A stretch of DNA of 33,868 bases from Lachnospiraceae bacterium. GTDB taxonomy: Bacteria; Bacillota; Clostridia; Lachnospirales; Lachnospiraceae. The notes below the pieces were generated by a model. That model saw only the letters and a program-made list of their open reading frames with translations, was not told the origin of the DNA and ran no database searches. Both the position numbers and the translations under genes were made by a program. The stretch covers positions 1-33,868 of the forward strand of contig CAAGSD010000007.1 of the NCBI GenBank assembly GCA_900772845.1, written 5' to 3'. Shown one piece after another: positions 6,583 to 13,933 of this stretch; within the stretch, counting starts at the first letter, position 1; every line of letters begins with the position of its first letter.

Positions 6583-7962
6583 TTACATTTCTCCTTTATC
6601 TGTCTGAAATCTTTTCGATGGATGATAAATTAATAATACTATAAAAATCAGTAATGCCGTCACAGAAAGGCTGACCGGATAAGCAGTTAATATTCCGGCA
6701 AACGTTTTGTGTGAAGGGAATACCGCCATTATCCAGAAAATTCTCACTCCGCATATTCCCAGAGTTGTCACAATAGCCGGTATCAGCGAAAAGCCAAATC
6801 CTCTCATGTAACCGGACATATTTTCATACAGCATGCTGAATGTATACGCTGAAAACACCATAATAAGCCTTGTATACCCTACTGAGATCACCTGTGGATC
6901 ATTGTTAAAAATCGAAAGTAATGACCTTCCGGTCAGTAATATCAACACAATGGCACATATCATCGCAATTGCATCCTCAACAATACATAGGATCAATATT
7001 TTTCTGCATCTTCTGATCTGTCCTGCACCATAATTCTGCCCTACAAAGGTCGTACACGCCTGACTGAATGAATTCAATATATCATACGCAAAAACCTCAA
7101 TATTGTAAGCCGCTGACGAGGCTGCCATAACGACTGTTCCAAGGCTGTTGATTGCTGCCTGGATCACGATGTTGGCCACTGCGAATACTGCGCTCTGGAT
7201 GCCTGCCGGCAAACCGATTCTCATGATCTGGCCTAATATTTTACCGTCAATTTTCAGTTGCTTCCATTCTACATGAATCAGTTCTTTTGTTTTTACAAGA
7301 CGATAAAACAGCAAAACGGAACTTATTGCGTTTGAAATAACTGTTGCGATAGCCACACCATTGACTGTCATGTGCAAAACAGCTACAAAGAACAGATTCA
7401 ACAGTACATTCAAAATTCCTGATATCGTCAATATAACAAGCGGAGTTCTGGTGTCTCCGGTGCTTCTGAAAATAGCTGCTTCAAAGTTATAGAGCAATAT
7501 GACCGGCATTCCGATCAGATAAATCCTGAGATAAAGCAATGCCTCCGGAAAAACATCCTCCGGCACCTGAAGGGATGTTAATAAGGGATTCGCAACCAAT
7601 TCTCCGGCAATGGAGACACAGATTCCTGCTAACAGTGCAATAATAATCGAAGTATGGACCGCCTTTGTAACAACTTCCTTATCCTTTCTTCCAATGGCAT
7701 TGGCAATGACAACATTCGCTCCAAGCGCAATTCCAACAAACAGATTGACGATCAGCGAAATAATCGAACTGTTTGCACCAACTGCCGCTACCGCGATTGT
7801 TTTTCCGGCTCCGGTAAAATTCCCGACGACTGCGATATCAGAAGCATTAAAAAGCTGCTCTAAAATGGCAGTTGCCGCCACTGGGAGTGCAAACACCGGA
7901 AGCTTATTCCAGATGGAGCCATGTAACATATCCAATGATTTTCGTTTTTGCTTTTCTATCAT
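6583..7962 (-). CDS. MATE-family efflux transporter, 459 aa
   Basis: Integral membrane protein with about 12 hydrophobic helices in two homologous halves. The start of the transporter domain shows L-P-V-F-A-L-P-V-A-A-T-A-I-L-E-Q-L-F-N and the first-half V-A-A-V-G-A-N-S segment typical of MATE drug/sodium antiporters of the NorM/DinF-like bacterial group. Length is normal. The start at 7962 (ATG) is preferred to TTG 7971 because AGAGG lies about 10 bases ahead of it. It is divergent from a lysR gene and followed after 2 bases by an aldo/keto reductase gene. The LysR protein is the likely regulator of both. Confidence 0.92.
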   Translation of the reverse strand: MIEKQKRKSLDMLHGSIWNKLPVFALPVAATAILEQLFNASDIAVVGNFTGAGKTIAVAAVGANSSIISLIVNLFVGIALGANVVIANAIGRKDKEVVTKAVHTSIIIALLAGICVSIAGELVANPLLTSLQVPEDVFPEALLYLRIYLIGMPVILLYNFEAAIFRSTGDTRTPLVILTISGILNVLLNLFFVAVLHMTVNGVAIATVISNAISSVLLFYRLVKTKELIHVEWKQLKIDGKILGQIMRIGLPAGIQSAVFAVANIVIQAAINSLGTVVMAASSAAYNIEVFAYDILNSFSQACTTFVGQNYGAGQIRRCRKILILCIVEDAIAMICAIVLILLTGRSLLSIFNNDPQVISVGYTRLIMVFSAYTFSMLYENMSGYMRGFGFSLIPAIVTTLGICGVRIFWIMAVFPSHKTFAGILTAYPVSLSVTALLIFIVLLIYHPSKRFQTDKGEM

Positions 7963-7998
7963 TTTTCTCAATCCTCTTATCCTTATTCGTCAGTAAAG

Positions 7999-8027
7999 AG
8001 TATAATCTTCTCTGATTAAAATAACAA
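7999..8027 (-). promoter_or_regulatory. Sigma-A promoter of the MATE/aldo-keto reductase operon
   Basis: On the minus strand TTGTTA (8022-8027), a 17-base spacer and TATACT (7999-8004). It lies in the divergent gap with lysR, where an AT-rich stretch around 8028-8055 is a natural place for LysR binding. A plus-strand TTGACA at 8055-8060 with TACATT at 8078-8083 may serve lysR itself. Confidence 0.6.
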
Positions 8028-8101
8028 ATACTTATATAGAATAGTTAATCATAATTGACAGGAATGATAAGAAGGATTACATTAAATCTGAGGTGATGAT
8101 A

Positions 8102-8968
8102 ATGGAATTACGGACATTACAATATTTTCTTGCCGTAACTAAAGAAGAGAATATCACAAGAGCTGCTGAGAGCCTGCACATCTCACAGCCTTATCTTTCA
8201 AAACAACTCATGGAACTGGAAAATGAATTTGGGAAACAACTGCTCATCCGTGGAAAGCGTAAAATCACATTGACGGAAGATGGAATCATACTTAGAAAAC
8301 GGGCAGAGGAAATCCTGTCATTAGTAGAAAAAACCGAATATGATTTAAGCTCTAATAATCCGCAGATCAGTGGAGAAATTACCATTGGCGGCAATCCAAC
8401 AATGACCGTATTAAATAGCGCTTCCCGGCTTCGCTCCCAATATCCGGATGTGCATTTTCAATTTTACAGCAGCGATGCAATTGATGTGTCGGAACGTCTG
8501 GAACATGGAAGTATTGATTTTGCTATATTTTTGGAACCAATCGACATTTCAGAATATAATTACATTTCACTACCGGAATCATCCCATTGGGGACTTTTAA
8601 TGCCTTCTGACTGTGAGCTTGCAAGAAAAAATTACGTAGAAAAAAATGACCTTTTGGAAATACCTCTTATCTTTCATCGAAGAGCCGGCCTGCAGCAGCT
8701 GATTTCTTATTGGGCTGACACCGATATTGAAAATTTCAATATTGCTGCTACCTACAATGTAATCAATGGCTCTCCGACAAAATTTATCAAAAGTGGATTA
8801 GGTTTTTACCTGACCACTGAAGATTTGCTTCCAACGGTATTGGAACAGGATGTTTGTTTCCGCCCTCTAAATCCACCATTAGAAATTCATTACGCATTGA
8901 TCTGGAAAAGAACTGCATTTCAATCAAAGGCTGCTGAAATGTTTCTACAAGAATTTAAAGCAACTTAG
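8102..8968 (+). CDS. LysR-family transcriptional regulator, 288 aa
   Basis: The N-terminal winged helix-turn-helix is textbook: M-E-L-R-T-L-Q-Y-F-L-A-V, then I-T-R-A-A-E-S-L-H-I-S-Q-P-Y-L-S-K-Q within residues 1-60. The remainder is a two-lobed periplasmic-binding-like effector domain (about 90-288). The start at 8102 has GAGGTGAT at 8090-8097; the upstream GTG 8093 overlaps that site. Divergent from the MATE/aldo-keto reductase operon, which it probably controls in response to a small molecule. Followed by a strong terminator. Confidence 0.93.
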   Translation: MELRTLQYFLAVTKEENITRAAESLHISQPYLSKQLMELENEFGKQLLIRGKRKITLTEDGIILRKRAEEILSLVEKTEYDLSSNNPQISGEITIGGNPTMTVLNSASRLRSQYPDVHFQFYSSDAIDVSERLEHGSIDFAIFLEPIDISEYNYISLPESSHWGLLMPSDCELARKNYVEKNDLLEIPLIFHRRAGLQQLISYWADTDIENFNIAATYNVINGSPTKFIKSGLGFYLTTEDLLPTVLEQDVCFRPLNPPLEIHYALIWKRTAFQSKAAEMFLQEFKAT

Positions 8969-8972
8969 AACA

Positions 8973-9009
8973 GGAGCACTGTATCATGGAAATACAATGC
9001 TCCTTTTTT
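8973..9009 (+). terminator. Rho-independent terminator of lysR
   Basis: GGAGCACTGTAT (8973-8984) pairs with ATACAATGCTCC (8992-9003) with one mismatch, followed by six Ts. Confidence 0.85.
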
Positions 9010-9139
9010 GTAACATACCTGTGATCTCTGCACCCAACGACTTTCCAACATATCCCATCAGCTTATTCGTAATATAGGTAGATACAGGGTATAATTGGTG
9101 CGGCATTGGGTTTAATGTGTAGTTTCCTGTAAAAGTCAT
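8984..9139 (-). other. Possible gene relic, 51 codons
   Basis: A minus-strand frame from ATG 9139 to TGA 8984 reads as plausible protein (segments N-P-M-P-H-Q-L-Y-P-V and L-M-G-Y-V-G-K-S-L-G-A). No ribosome site is visible, and its last codons run into the lysR terminator. It may be the worn end of a gene once downstream of the cyclophilin-like gene. The family is not recognised. A hairpin (GTTTCCT at 9122, AGGAAAC at 9140) overlaps its start and may instead be the terminator of the operon above. Confidence 0.25.
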
Positions 9140-9161
9140 AGGAAACAGTCTGATTTACTCA

Positions 9162-9638
9162 CTATTTCGCAATTGCTATTTTCAAAATGATATCCCCATT
9201 TGACAAAAGTTCTGTCACATCACCTTCTGGAATATTCATTTTCCCCAGTCTGGTATATGCCCATGAATTTGATCCATAAAATACTACTATTTTGTCTCCA
9301 CTGTATAGAACGATATCACCGCTATGAGTAGTTATCTGCTCATCATTTTTTGTATAACTTTTTCCCAGAGAACCAACCTGCTCATTGTCGCTATACATAG
9401 ACATCTGCACTACGATATCACCTTTGCCAGCTTCTTTCATAAGTTCTTGTACAGTCTGATTATCTTCCCATATAACTGGGATTTCAGTGTCATTAAAATA
9501 TAACTTCATGTATTCTTTCTCATCATCCATTGCAGATTTATCGGTAATTTCTGTTTCCTCTGATTCTCCAGCTGAAATTTGACCTACAAGCCCAAATAAA
9601 ACTAACATACACAGACTAAGTAATAGTACTCTTTTCAA
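9162..9638 (-). CDS. Exported cyclophilin-like-fold protein, 158 aa
   Basis: N-terminal signal peptide (K-R-V then a long leucine-rich core, residues 1-23), an acidic linker, then a beta-rich domain of about 115 residues. The pattern of M-K-L-Y-F-N-D-T-E-I-P-V, W-E-D-N-Q-T-V and S-G-D-I-V-L-Y-S-G-D-K-I-V-V-F-Y-G matches the bacterial cyclophilin-like family (PF18050-like), which often sits beside flavodoxins and aldo/keto reductases. No lipobox cysteine is apparent except C10 within the core, so it is either secreted or anchored by an uncleaved helix. Last gene of the operon beginning at 11184; 2 bases after the reductase gene. Prolyl isomerase activity is not implied. Confidence 0.8.
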   Translation of the reverse strand: MKRVLLLSLCMLVLFGLVGQISAGESEETEITDKSAMDDEKEYMKLYFNDTEIPVIWEDNQTVQELMKEAGKGDIVVQMSMYSDNEQVGSLGKSYTKNDEQITTHSGDIVLYSGDKIVVFYGSNSWAYTRLGKMNIPEGDVTELLSNGDIILKIAIAK

Positions 9639-9640
9639 GC

Positions 9641-10183
9641 TTATAATCCCTTCCCAAGTTCATATGCTTTTTTCATCACATCCACATGATCAGCCGCTGT
9701 ATTTGCAGCATCAATTCCACCGCCATCGACCATGCCTTTCAAGGAAGCCTTTTCAAAACAGTCTACCCAGCCTTGCAGACCATTGTAGGCTTTTTCAAAT
9801 GCACTTTCATCATTCTCAGCGGCAGTTGCAATCATATAAATATCTCTGAATGAATAATCTGACGAATATAAAGGATTCAATCTATCAAGAAGTGTTTTCA
9901 TCTGGCCGCACATCTCATAGTAATAAATTGGTGTTGCATAGACAATGACCTCCGCATCCTTTACTTTTGCCATAATATCTGCAACATCATCCTTCAGTAC
10001 ACACTTTCCAGTCTTCTGACAGGATAGACAACCGATACAATATTTTATATCTTTTCCTTTCAAAGAAAGAAGTTCCACATCATGCCCGGCTTCTTTTGCG
10101 CCCTTCGCACACTCATTTGCGAGTATATCAGAATTGCTGCCGCCTCGAAGACTTGTAGATATGATCAATACTTTTTTTGCCAT
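9641..10183 (-). CDS. NAD(P)H-dependent flavin reductase / iron-sulfur flavoprotein-like, 180 aa
   Basis: Flavodoxin-fold FMN reductase domain: N-terminal strand K-V-L-I-I-S-T-S-L-R followed by G-G-S-N-S, the FMN phosphate loop, and A-T-P-I-Y-Y-Y near residue 85. Four cysteines C49, C52, C55 and C61 make the C-x2-C-x2-C-x5 pattern of iron-sulfur flavoproteins, so a cluster is possible. Expected to be cytoplasmic. The gene sits 2 bases after the alpha/beta hydrolase and 2 bases before the cyclophilin-like gene, so these three are translated from one mRNA. Electron donor and acceptor are unknown. Confidence 0.9.
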   Translation of the reverse strand: MAKKVLIISTSLRGGSNSDILANECAKGAKEAGHDVELLSLKGKDIKYCIGCLSCQKTGKCVLKDDVADIMAKVKDAEVIVYATPIYYYEMCGQMKTLLDRLNPLYSSDYSFRDIYMIATAAENDESAFEKAYNGLQGWVDCFEKASLKGMVDGGGIDAANTAADHVDVMKKAYELGKGL

Positions 10184-10185
10184 AA

Positions 10186-11184
10186 TTAACCAACCTCGTT
10201 TTCTTTAAAAAATTTCTCAATTTTGTCAAATGGAATCACATCCAGATTATCATAAAGATCTGTATGAACAGCCCCGGGAATTGTTAACAGTTCTTTATTG
10301 GATGTGTATTTACTGTCCTTGATCATATTTTCATAAGCATCTTTTCCAAAATAATAGCTGTGCGCTTTTTCTCCGTGAACGATAAGGACTGCACTTCTGA
10401 TTTCATTACTGTACTTTAATATTGGCTGATTCATAAATGACATACATCCAATACTGTTCCAGCCATCATTGGAATTCAGGCTCCTTTCATGATAGCATCT
10501 GCCTTTATAATACTCACTGTAATCTTTTACGAAGAACGGTGCATCTTCCGGAACCGGAAGCGGAACACAACCACCGCCTCTGGAATATTCACCTTTACGG
10601 TATTCTTCTGTTCTGAGGGTATTCAGCGACTGTTTCTTCGCATAACGTGCTTCTTCACTGTCCTCAGAATCAAAGTACCCATTCGCATTTACCCTGGTCA
10701 TATCATACATGGTAGATGCAACAGTTGCTTTTATTCTTGTATCCAGCGCAGCTGCGTTAAGAGCCATTCCACCCCAGCCACAGATTCCAATGATTCCTAT
10801 TTTATCCGGATCTACATTCTCCTGAACAGAAAGGAAATCAACAGCAGCCATGAAATCTTCTGTATTAATATCCGGAGAAGCCATGAATCTTGGATTGCCT
10901 CCACTTTCCCCCGTAAAAGAAGGATCAAATGCAATGGTAAGATATCCTTTTTCAGCCATTGTCTGCGCATATAATCCGGAACACTGTTCTTTGACTGCAC
11001 CAAATGGTCCGCTTACGGCAATCGCAGGACATTTTCCAGATACATTTTTCGGTTTATACAGATCTGCGGCAAGCGTGATTCCATAACGATTTACAAATGT
11101 CACTTTCTTGTGGTCTGCTTTTTCACTCTGCGGAAATGTTTTATCCCATTCAGACACCATCTTTAATTCTTCTGTTTTTAACAT
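10186..11184 (-). CDS. Alpha/beta hydrolase (YcjY/dienelactone-hydrolase-like), 332 aa
   Basis: Alpha/beta hydrolase with the domain running from about residue 28 (V-T-F-V-N-R-Y-G-I-T-L-A-A-D-L-Y) to the end; the last histidine-bearing segment G-A-V-H-T-D-L fits the catalytic histidine, and L-I-V-H-G-E precedes it. The nucleophile elbow reads G-I-C-G-W-G-G (133-139): a tryptophan stands where relatives have serine, with C135 nearby. Catalysis may therefore be altered or absent. The start at 11184 has GGGAGG just upstream; ATG 11283 would place the promoter and operator inside the gene and is rejected. First gene of an operon under the MerR-type promoter at 11249-11279. Confidence 0.88.
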   Translation of the reverse strand: MLKTEELKMVSEWDKTFPQSEKADHKKVTFVNRYGITLAADLYKPKNVSGKCPAIAVSGPFGAVKEQCSGLYAQTMAEKGYLTIAFDPSFTGESGGNPRFMASPDINTEDFMAAVDFLSVQENVDPDKIGIIGICGWGGMALNAAALDTRIKATVASTMYDMTRVNANGYFDSEDSEEARYAKKQSLNTLRTEEYRKGEYSRGGGCVPLPVPEDAPFFVKDYSEYYKGRCYHERSLNSNDGWNSIGCMSFMNQPILKYSNEIRSAVLIVHGEKAHSYYFGKDAYENMIKDSKYTSNKELLTIPGAVHTDLYDNLDVIPFDKIEKFFKENEVG

Positions 11185-11248
11185 ATTTAACATCCTCCCA
11201 TATGCAAAATTTCTTGTAATTACACTAACAATGGTATATGATATAAAT

Positions 11249-11279
11249 ATCATACATCCTAAAGTTGACTTTAGGTCAA
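11249..11279 (-). promoter_or_regulatory. MerR-type promoter and operator of the hydrolase operon
   Basis: On the minus strand TTGACC (11274-11279), a 19-base spacer and TATGAT (11249-11254). The spacer holds CCTAAAGTTGACTTTAGG (11258-11275), a dyad with perfect 8-bp arms. A second perfect dyad with 8-bp arms (TATGATAT/ATATCATA, 11237-11254) overlaps the -10 box. The divergent gene at 11304 encodes a MerR protein, which probably binds here and at 3281-3311. Confidence 0.8.
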
Positions 11280-11303
11280 GCATATTTTGAAAGAAGGTTT
11301 TTT

Positions 11304-11741
11304 ATGTATACAATCGGTCAGGTCTCTGCAATGTTTGATCTTCCTGTTTCTACCTTAAGATATTATGACAAGGAAGGCTTTTTCCCTAATCTGGAACGCA
11401 AGGGAAATATCCGTTATTTCAGCGATAATGAATTGGAAGCCCTTCGCATTATTGAATGTCTGAAGAAATCCGGGCTTGAGATCAAAGATATAAAGCAATT
11501 TTTTATCTGGGTATCTGAAGGCAGTTCCAGCTATGAAAAAAGGAAAGAATTATTTGAAGCCAGAAAATCAGCTGTTGAAACTGAAATCCGGGAACTTCAA
11601 AAGACTCTCTCCCTTTTAAAATTCAAGTGCTGGTATTACGAAACAGCATTGAAAGATGGTAACGAAGATGCTATAAATGCCATGCTGCCCGATAAACTTC
11701 CTGAAAATATACAGAAACTATATGACAAAGGGCATGAATGA
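11304..11741 (+). CDS. MerR-family regulator, 145 aa
   Basis: N-terminal winged helix of the MerR family: M-Y-T-I-G-Q-V-S-A-M-F then S-T-L-R-Y-Y-D-K-E-G-F-F-P, residues 1-70. A long helix for dimerisation spans about residues 78-112, followed by a short C-terminal tail. C52 and C109 could serve redox or electrophile sensing; this is inference. The start at 11304 has AAGAAGG at 11291-11297; the upstream alternative at 11265 would overlap the operator. The divergent neighbour is the hydrolase/reductase operon. MerR proteins activate promoters with long spacers, and two such promoters with the same dyad are present in this window. Confidence 0.92.
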   Translation: MYTIGQVSAMFDLPVSTLRYYDKEGFFPNLERKGNIRYFSDNELEALRIIECLKKSGLEIKDIKQFFIWVSEGSSSYEKRKELFEARKSAVETEIRELQKTLSLLKFKCWYYETALKDGNEDAINAMLPDKLPENIQKLYDKGHE

Positions 11742-11771
11742 TTTTTGCTTTCTCCATCAAACTTGAAGTTA

Positions 11772-12182
11772 TCAGCCTGTATAGGCATCATCCGCTGTAT
11801 TCTTGAAATTCTGCTTTTCCAACCACAGCTTTTCTTCCTCATTCTCTGGAATGTCAATCCGCTCGATCTTGAAGATAACAGGGCGTGTTCCGTCATTACA
11901 GCAGGCGATCATCATTCTGTCGTCATTTGTCCACTTGCGCATAATGGAGCCACCCTGCAGTGCCACATAGACATATCGGCTGATGGCATCCCATGCCTCT
12001 CCGCAGAATTTTCCGTTCATTAGATGGTAAAAGTCATCCTGCTCTGGCGTTCTTTTCAGAAGAAATGTATCTCCCGCCTTAAAGCAAGGACACGAACCTG
12101 ATTTCGGATCAGCCAAATACTTTTCCTGTAATTCTGGAAACACCTTTGTCTCCAATACCGTTATTTTGCATTCGTAATTCAT
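11772..12182 (-). CDS. TIGR04076-family protein, 136 aa
   Basis: Small cytoplasmic protein with the features of the TIGR04076 family: C-K-I-T-V near the start, the C-P-C-F-K-A-G-D-T-F segment around residue 32, and C-x-E-A-W-D-A-I-x-R-Y-V-Y. The several conserved cysteines suggest metal or redox binding, but no function is established. AAAGGAGC lies upstream of the ATG. It is convergent with merR. Just upstream of its ribosome site a group II intron has inserted (end near 12222), which may have separated the gene from its promoter. Confidence 0.85.
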   Translation of the reverse strand: MNYECKITVLETKVFPELQEKYLADPKSGSCPCFKAGDTFLLKRTPEQDDFYHLMNGKFCGEAWDAISRYVYVALQGGSIMRKWTNDDRMMIACCNDGTRPVIFKIERIDIPENEEEKLWLEKQNFKNTADDAYTG

Positions 12183-12260
12183 ATAATTAGCTCCTTTACG
12201 TCCAAAATTTTCTGCCTGTTAGTCGAGTTGACTTACACCTCACAATGTAAACCCCTCACA

Positions 12261-12293
12261 GAACCGTACGTGCGACTTTCCCGCATACGGCTC
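12261..12293 (-). ncRNA. Group II intron domain V
   Basis: The minus strand begins GAGCCGTATGCG and ends CGTACGGTTC, with GGAAAGT in the loop: an 8-bp lower stem, a CG bulge and an upper stem, which is the catalytic domain V consensus including the AGC triad. It lies just 3' of the maturase reading frame as expected. Confidence 0.85.
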
Positions 12294-12314
12294 TTCATAA
12301 TAATATTTACAGTT

Positions 12315-12612
12315 TCAAAACAAGCTGACATAAATTTTTGGCATTGCCAATGGATAATATTTCAGCATTTCAATGAATCCTTCTCTTGTATAACTCTTTC
12401 TGTCACTTCGTCTGTTCAGCACCTTAAACAGAAGTTCTCTCACCTGTTGCTTGTAGTTTGAAATCATTCTGCCATTAAAACTTATGCCATAGTACCTATA
12501 ATGACCTATTAGTTTCAGATTTAGCATACCCATTAGTTTCTTTAGCGGTTGGTCTCTATTCGCATATAACCATACCTTGATGTCTCGGATTTTCTGTCTG
12601 AATTTCTTAGAA
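12315..12612 (-). pseudogene. C-terminal fragment of group II intron reverse transcriptase/maturase
   Basis: The frame K-K-F-R-Q-K-I-R-D-I through L-I-G-H-Y-R-Y-Y-G-I to L-N-R-R-S-D-R-K-S-Y-T is the maturase/thumb end of group II intron proteins, ending P-K-I-Y-V-S-L-F. About 97 residues of a protein normally over 400 long remain. The reverse transcriptase domain and start codon are gone; similarity stops where the hairpin at 12611 begins. Confidence 0.85.
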
Positions 12613-12659
12613 GCAGTGTATTTTGCAGGATGGTGTACATTCCTGTAAAAACACTGCTT
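12611..12659. repeat. 49-nt near-perfect hairpin at the intron break point
   Basis: AAGCAGTGTATTTTGCAGGA (12611-12630) is complementary to TCCTGTAAAAACACTGCTT (12641-12659) with only two irregular positions and a 10-nt loop. It starts exactly where maturase similarity ends. No T-run follows. The stretch 12660-12875 after it contains no gene that I recognise. Confidence 0.6.
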
Positions 12660-12875
12660 TCAAAATTCTGTCTCAAGGATACCACAAAAAAGCCTTAAAA
12701 TCCACTAAAAATCGATGCTGTGTGATTTTGATGGGCATTGATGAACTCAAAAAATCCTCCTGTCCAAAAGGTACACATTTTCGCAGATATATGTCGGTAT
12801 GTGATAGGCATTGTATCTGTTTGAAGAATAAGTCATGAACGTGAGAACTTATGGATATGCAGGAGGAAGAATAAG

Positions 12876-13457
12876 ATGGCGAATTTTTATGAAACCGTGC
12901 TGACGGTACTGAAATCAAACGAGAGGTTTGTTGCCGAGGACGGCACTTTCCTGCGTAATGCGGTCTATGAGGCTGCAATGAAGATGGATAAAAACCTCAT
13001 CCGCATTCTTCTTACGAATGACGAGTCACGCACTCGCTTCTTTGTGGAAGTTGATGGTGTGAAGGTCTTTGACAAGATAGGCTTTGCATGGGTAATCAAC
13101 AATCGGCAATTCCTGCCGGATAGCTATACCCGTTTCAAGAATAAAATTGGGCTTGCCGATGAAACTGGTGCGCTGATTTCTGCATCGGGTAAGGTTGAAC
13201 TTGTTTTTCCGTACAAGGATTGTGTTCTTGAAGGCGGACAGACTAAAGAAGATCAAAATCGTTCTAAAGTGTTCTATAATGAGACTCTTTCACCTGATAA
13301 TGTAGATCGTCTTCTTTATCCCAAGATTTTTTCAGGTGCAGTGAAATATACAATAAATGGTGTAGAAAAAGTCACGGTTATTTCAGAAACAAACAATCTT
13401 GTGGTTAAAGGTAATAATCTGTTGGTTCTTGCCTCTTTGCTGAAAAGGTATGAATGA
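12876..13457 (+). pseudogene. Type III restriction-modification methyltransferase (Mod), N-terminal fragment
   Basis: The 193 residues match the N-terminal region of site-specific adenine DNA methyltransferases of type III systems: F-V-A-E-D-G-x-F-L-R-N-A-V-Y-E-A-A, then W-V-I-N-N-R-Q-F-L-P-D-S-Y-T-R-F-K-N-K-I-G, K-D-C-V-L-E-G-G-Q-T-K-E-D-Q and finally G-N-N-L-L-x-L-A-S-L-L-K-R-Y-E. The stop comes immediately before the point where the D-P-P-Y catalytic motif would follow. A good ribosome site (AGGAGG) remains. The rest of mod and the res gene are absent, so the product cannot methylate DNA. The break is next to an opposing truncated gene at about 13463. Confidence 0.85.
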
Positions 13458-13462
13458 AGCCT

Positions 13463-13516
13463 TCTCTCACTCCCGAACATAATTAACAGTTCCTTCTCTC
13501 TCATAGATAATTCCAT
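13463..13516 (-). pseudogene. 5' stub of an unidentified gene
   Basis: AAGGGGGTG (13524-13532) precedes ATG 13516, which opens a frame reading M-E-L-S-M-R-E-K-E-L-L-I-M-F-G-S-E before running into sequence antisense to the mod fragment. So a gene with a good start has lost everything after about 17 codons at a deletion junction near 13458-13480. The short segment resembles the start of small transposon-associated proteins but is too short to assign. Confidence 0.4.
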
Positions 13517-13541
13517 CAAATTCACCCCCTTTCCATGGCAT

Positions 13542-13577
13542 AAAAAAAGCAACCGGAACATCTCTGTTTCGATTGCC
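13542..13577 (-). terminator. Rho-independent terminator (minus strand)
   Basis: On the minus strand GCAATCGAA and TTCCGGTTGC form a stem with a G-U pair, followed by seven Ts. It would end transcription coming from the 13.6-14.5 kb side, although no intact gene lies directly upstream. Confidence 0.6.
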
Positions 13578-13822
13578 ATGATAATCTTACTACAACTACA
13601 ATAAAAATAAAAGCGGCTATATATTAGTTTTTTACTAGTTTTATACGCAAATTTATTAGTAGTTTTTTCGTCACTATAATGATAGCACGCCTGTTTCGCC
13701 GACACAAGTATTGAAACCGTAGTAAAATAGTAGTCTTTTGTGGACACTACTGATTGATCGCTTTGTCCTACCAAATCCACGATAATAATATCATATCTGT
13801 TTTGCATTACAATCATATCGTT

Positions 13823-13877
13823 GTTAGTCTGTCGTTAGTTTCTTGTTAGTCCATCGTTAGTCTATCGTTAACATATG
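13823..13877 (+). repeat. Five phased 11-bp direct repeats (iteron-like)
   Basis: GTTAGTCTGTC, GTTAGTTTCTT, GTTAGTCCATC, GTTAGTCTATC and GTTAACATATG follow each other without gap, each exactly 11 bases. The period equals about one helical turn. The surrounding 13.58-13.93 kb is AT-rich and shows no convincing gene. Likely a protein-binding array from the lost element. Confidence 0.7.
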
Positions 13878-13933
13878 GTCAGTTCAAAAATCAGTTTTTA
13901 CACTCAAAGCGGAACGTACATTCTTCTCTAAAA

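Larger units (their letters stand above)
12222..12612 (-). mobile_element. 3' remnant of a group II intron
   Basis: Contains, in minus-strand order, the last part of an intron-encoded reverse transcriptase, domain V and a domain VI-like hairpin. Domain VI reads TTTACA...TGTAAG near 12230-12252, followed by a probable 3' end around 12222 (CTCGAC). The 5' ribozyme domains and the N-terminal two thirds of the reverse transcriptase are missing, so the element is dead. Confidence 0.8.

Noticed and set aside
12623..12838. Plus-strand frame between the hairpin and the mod fragment
   Set aside because: No ribosome site, high cysteine/lysine mix without family pattern, begins inside the hairpin.
13600..13816. 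Minus-strand frame beginning near 13816 with a segment like the start of MazF/PemK toxins (D-I-I-I-V-D-L)
   Set aside because: No ribosome site, similarity fades after about 20 residues, and the following sequence is AT-rich and not protein-like.
13823..13877. CRISPR array
   Set aside because: Repeats are 11 bases and contiguous with no spacers; no cas genes in the window.
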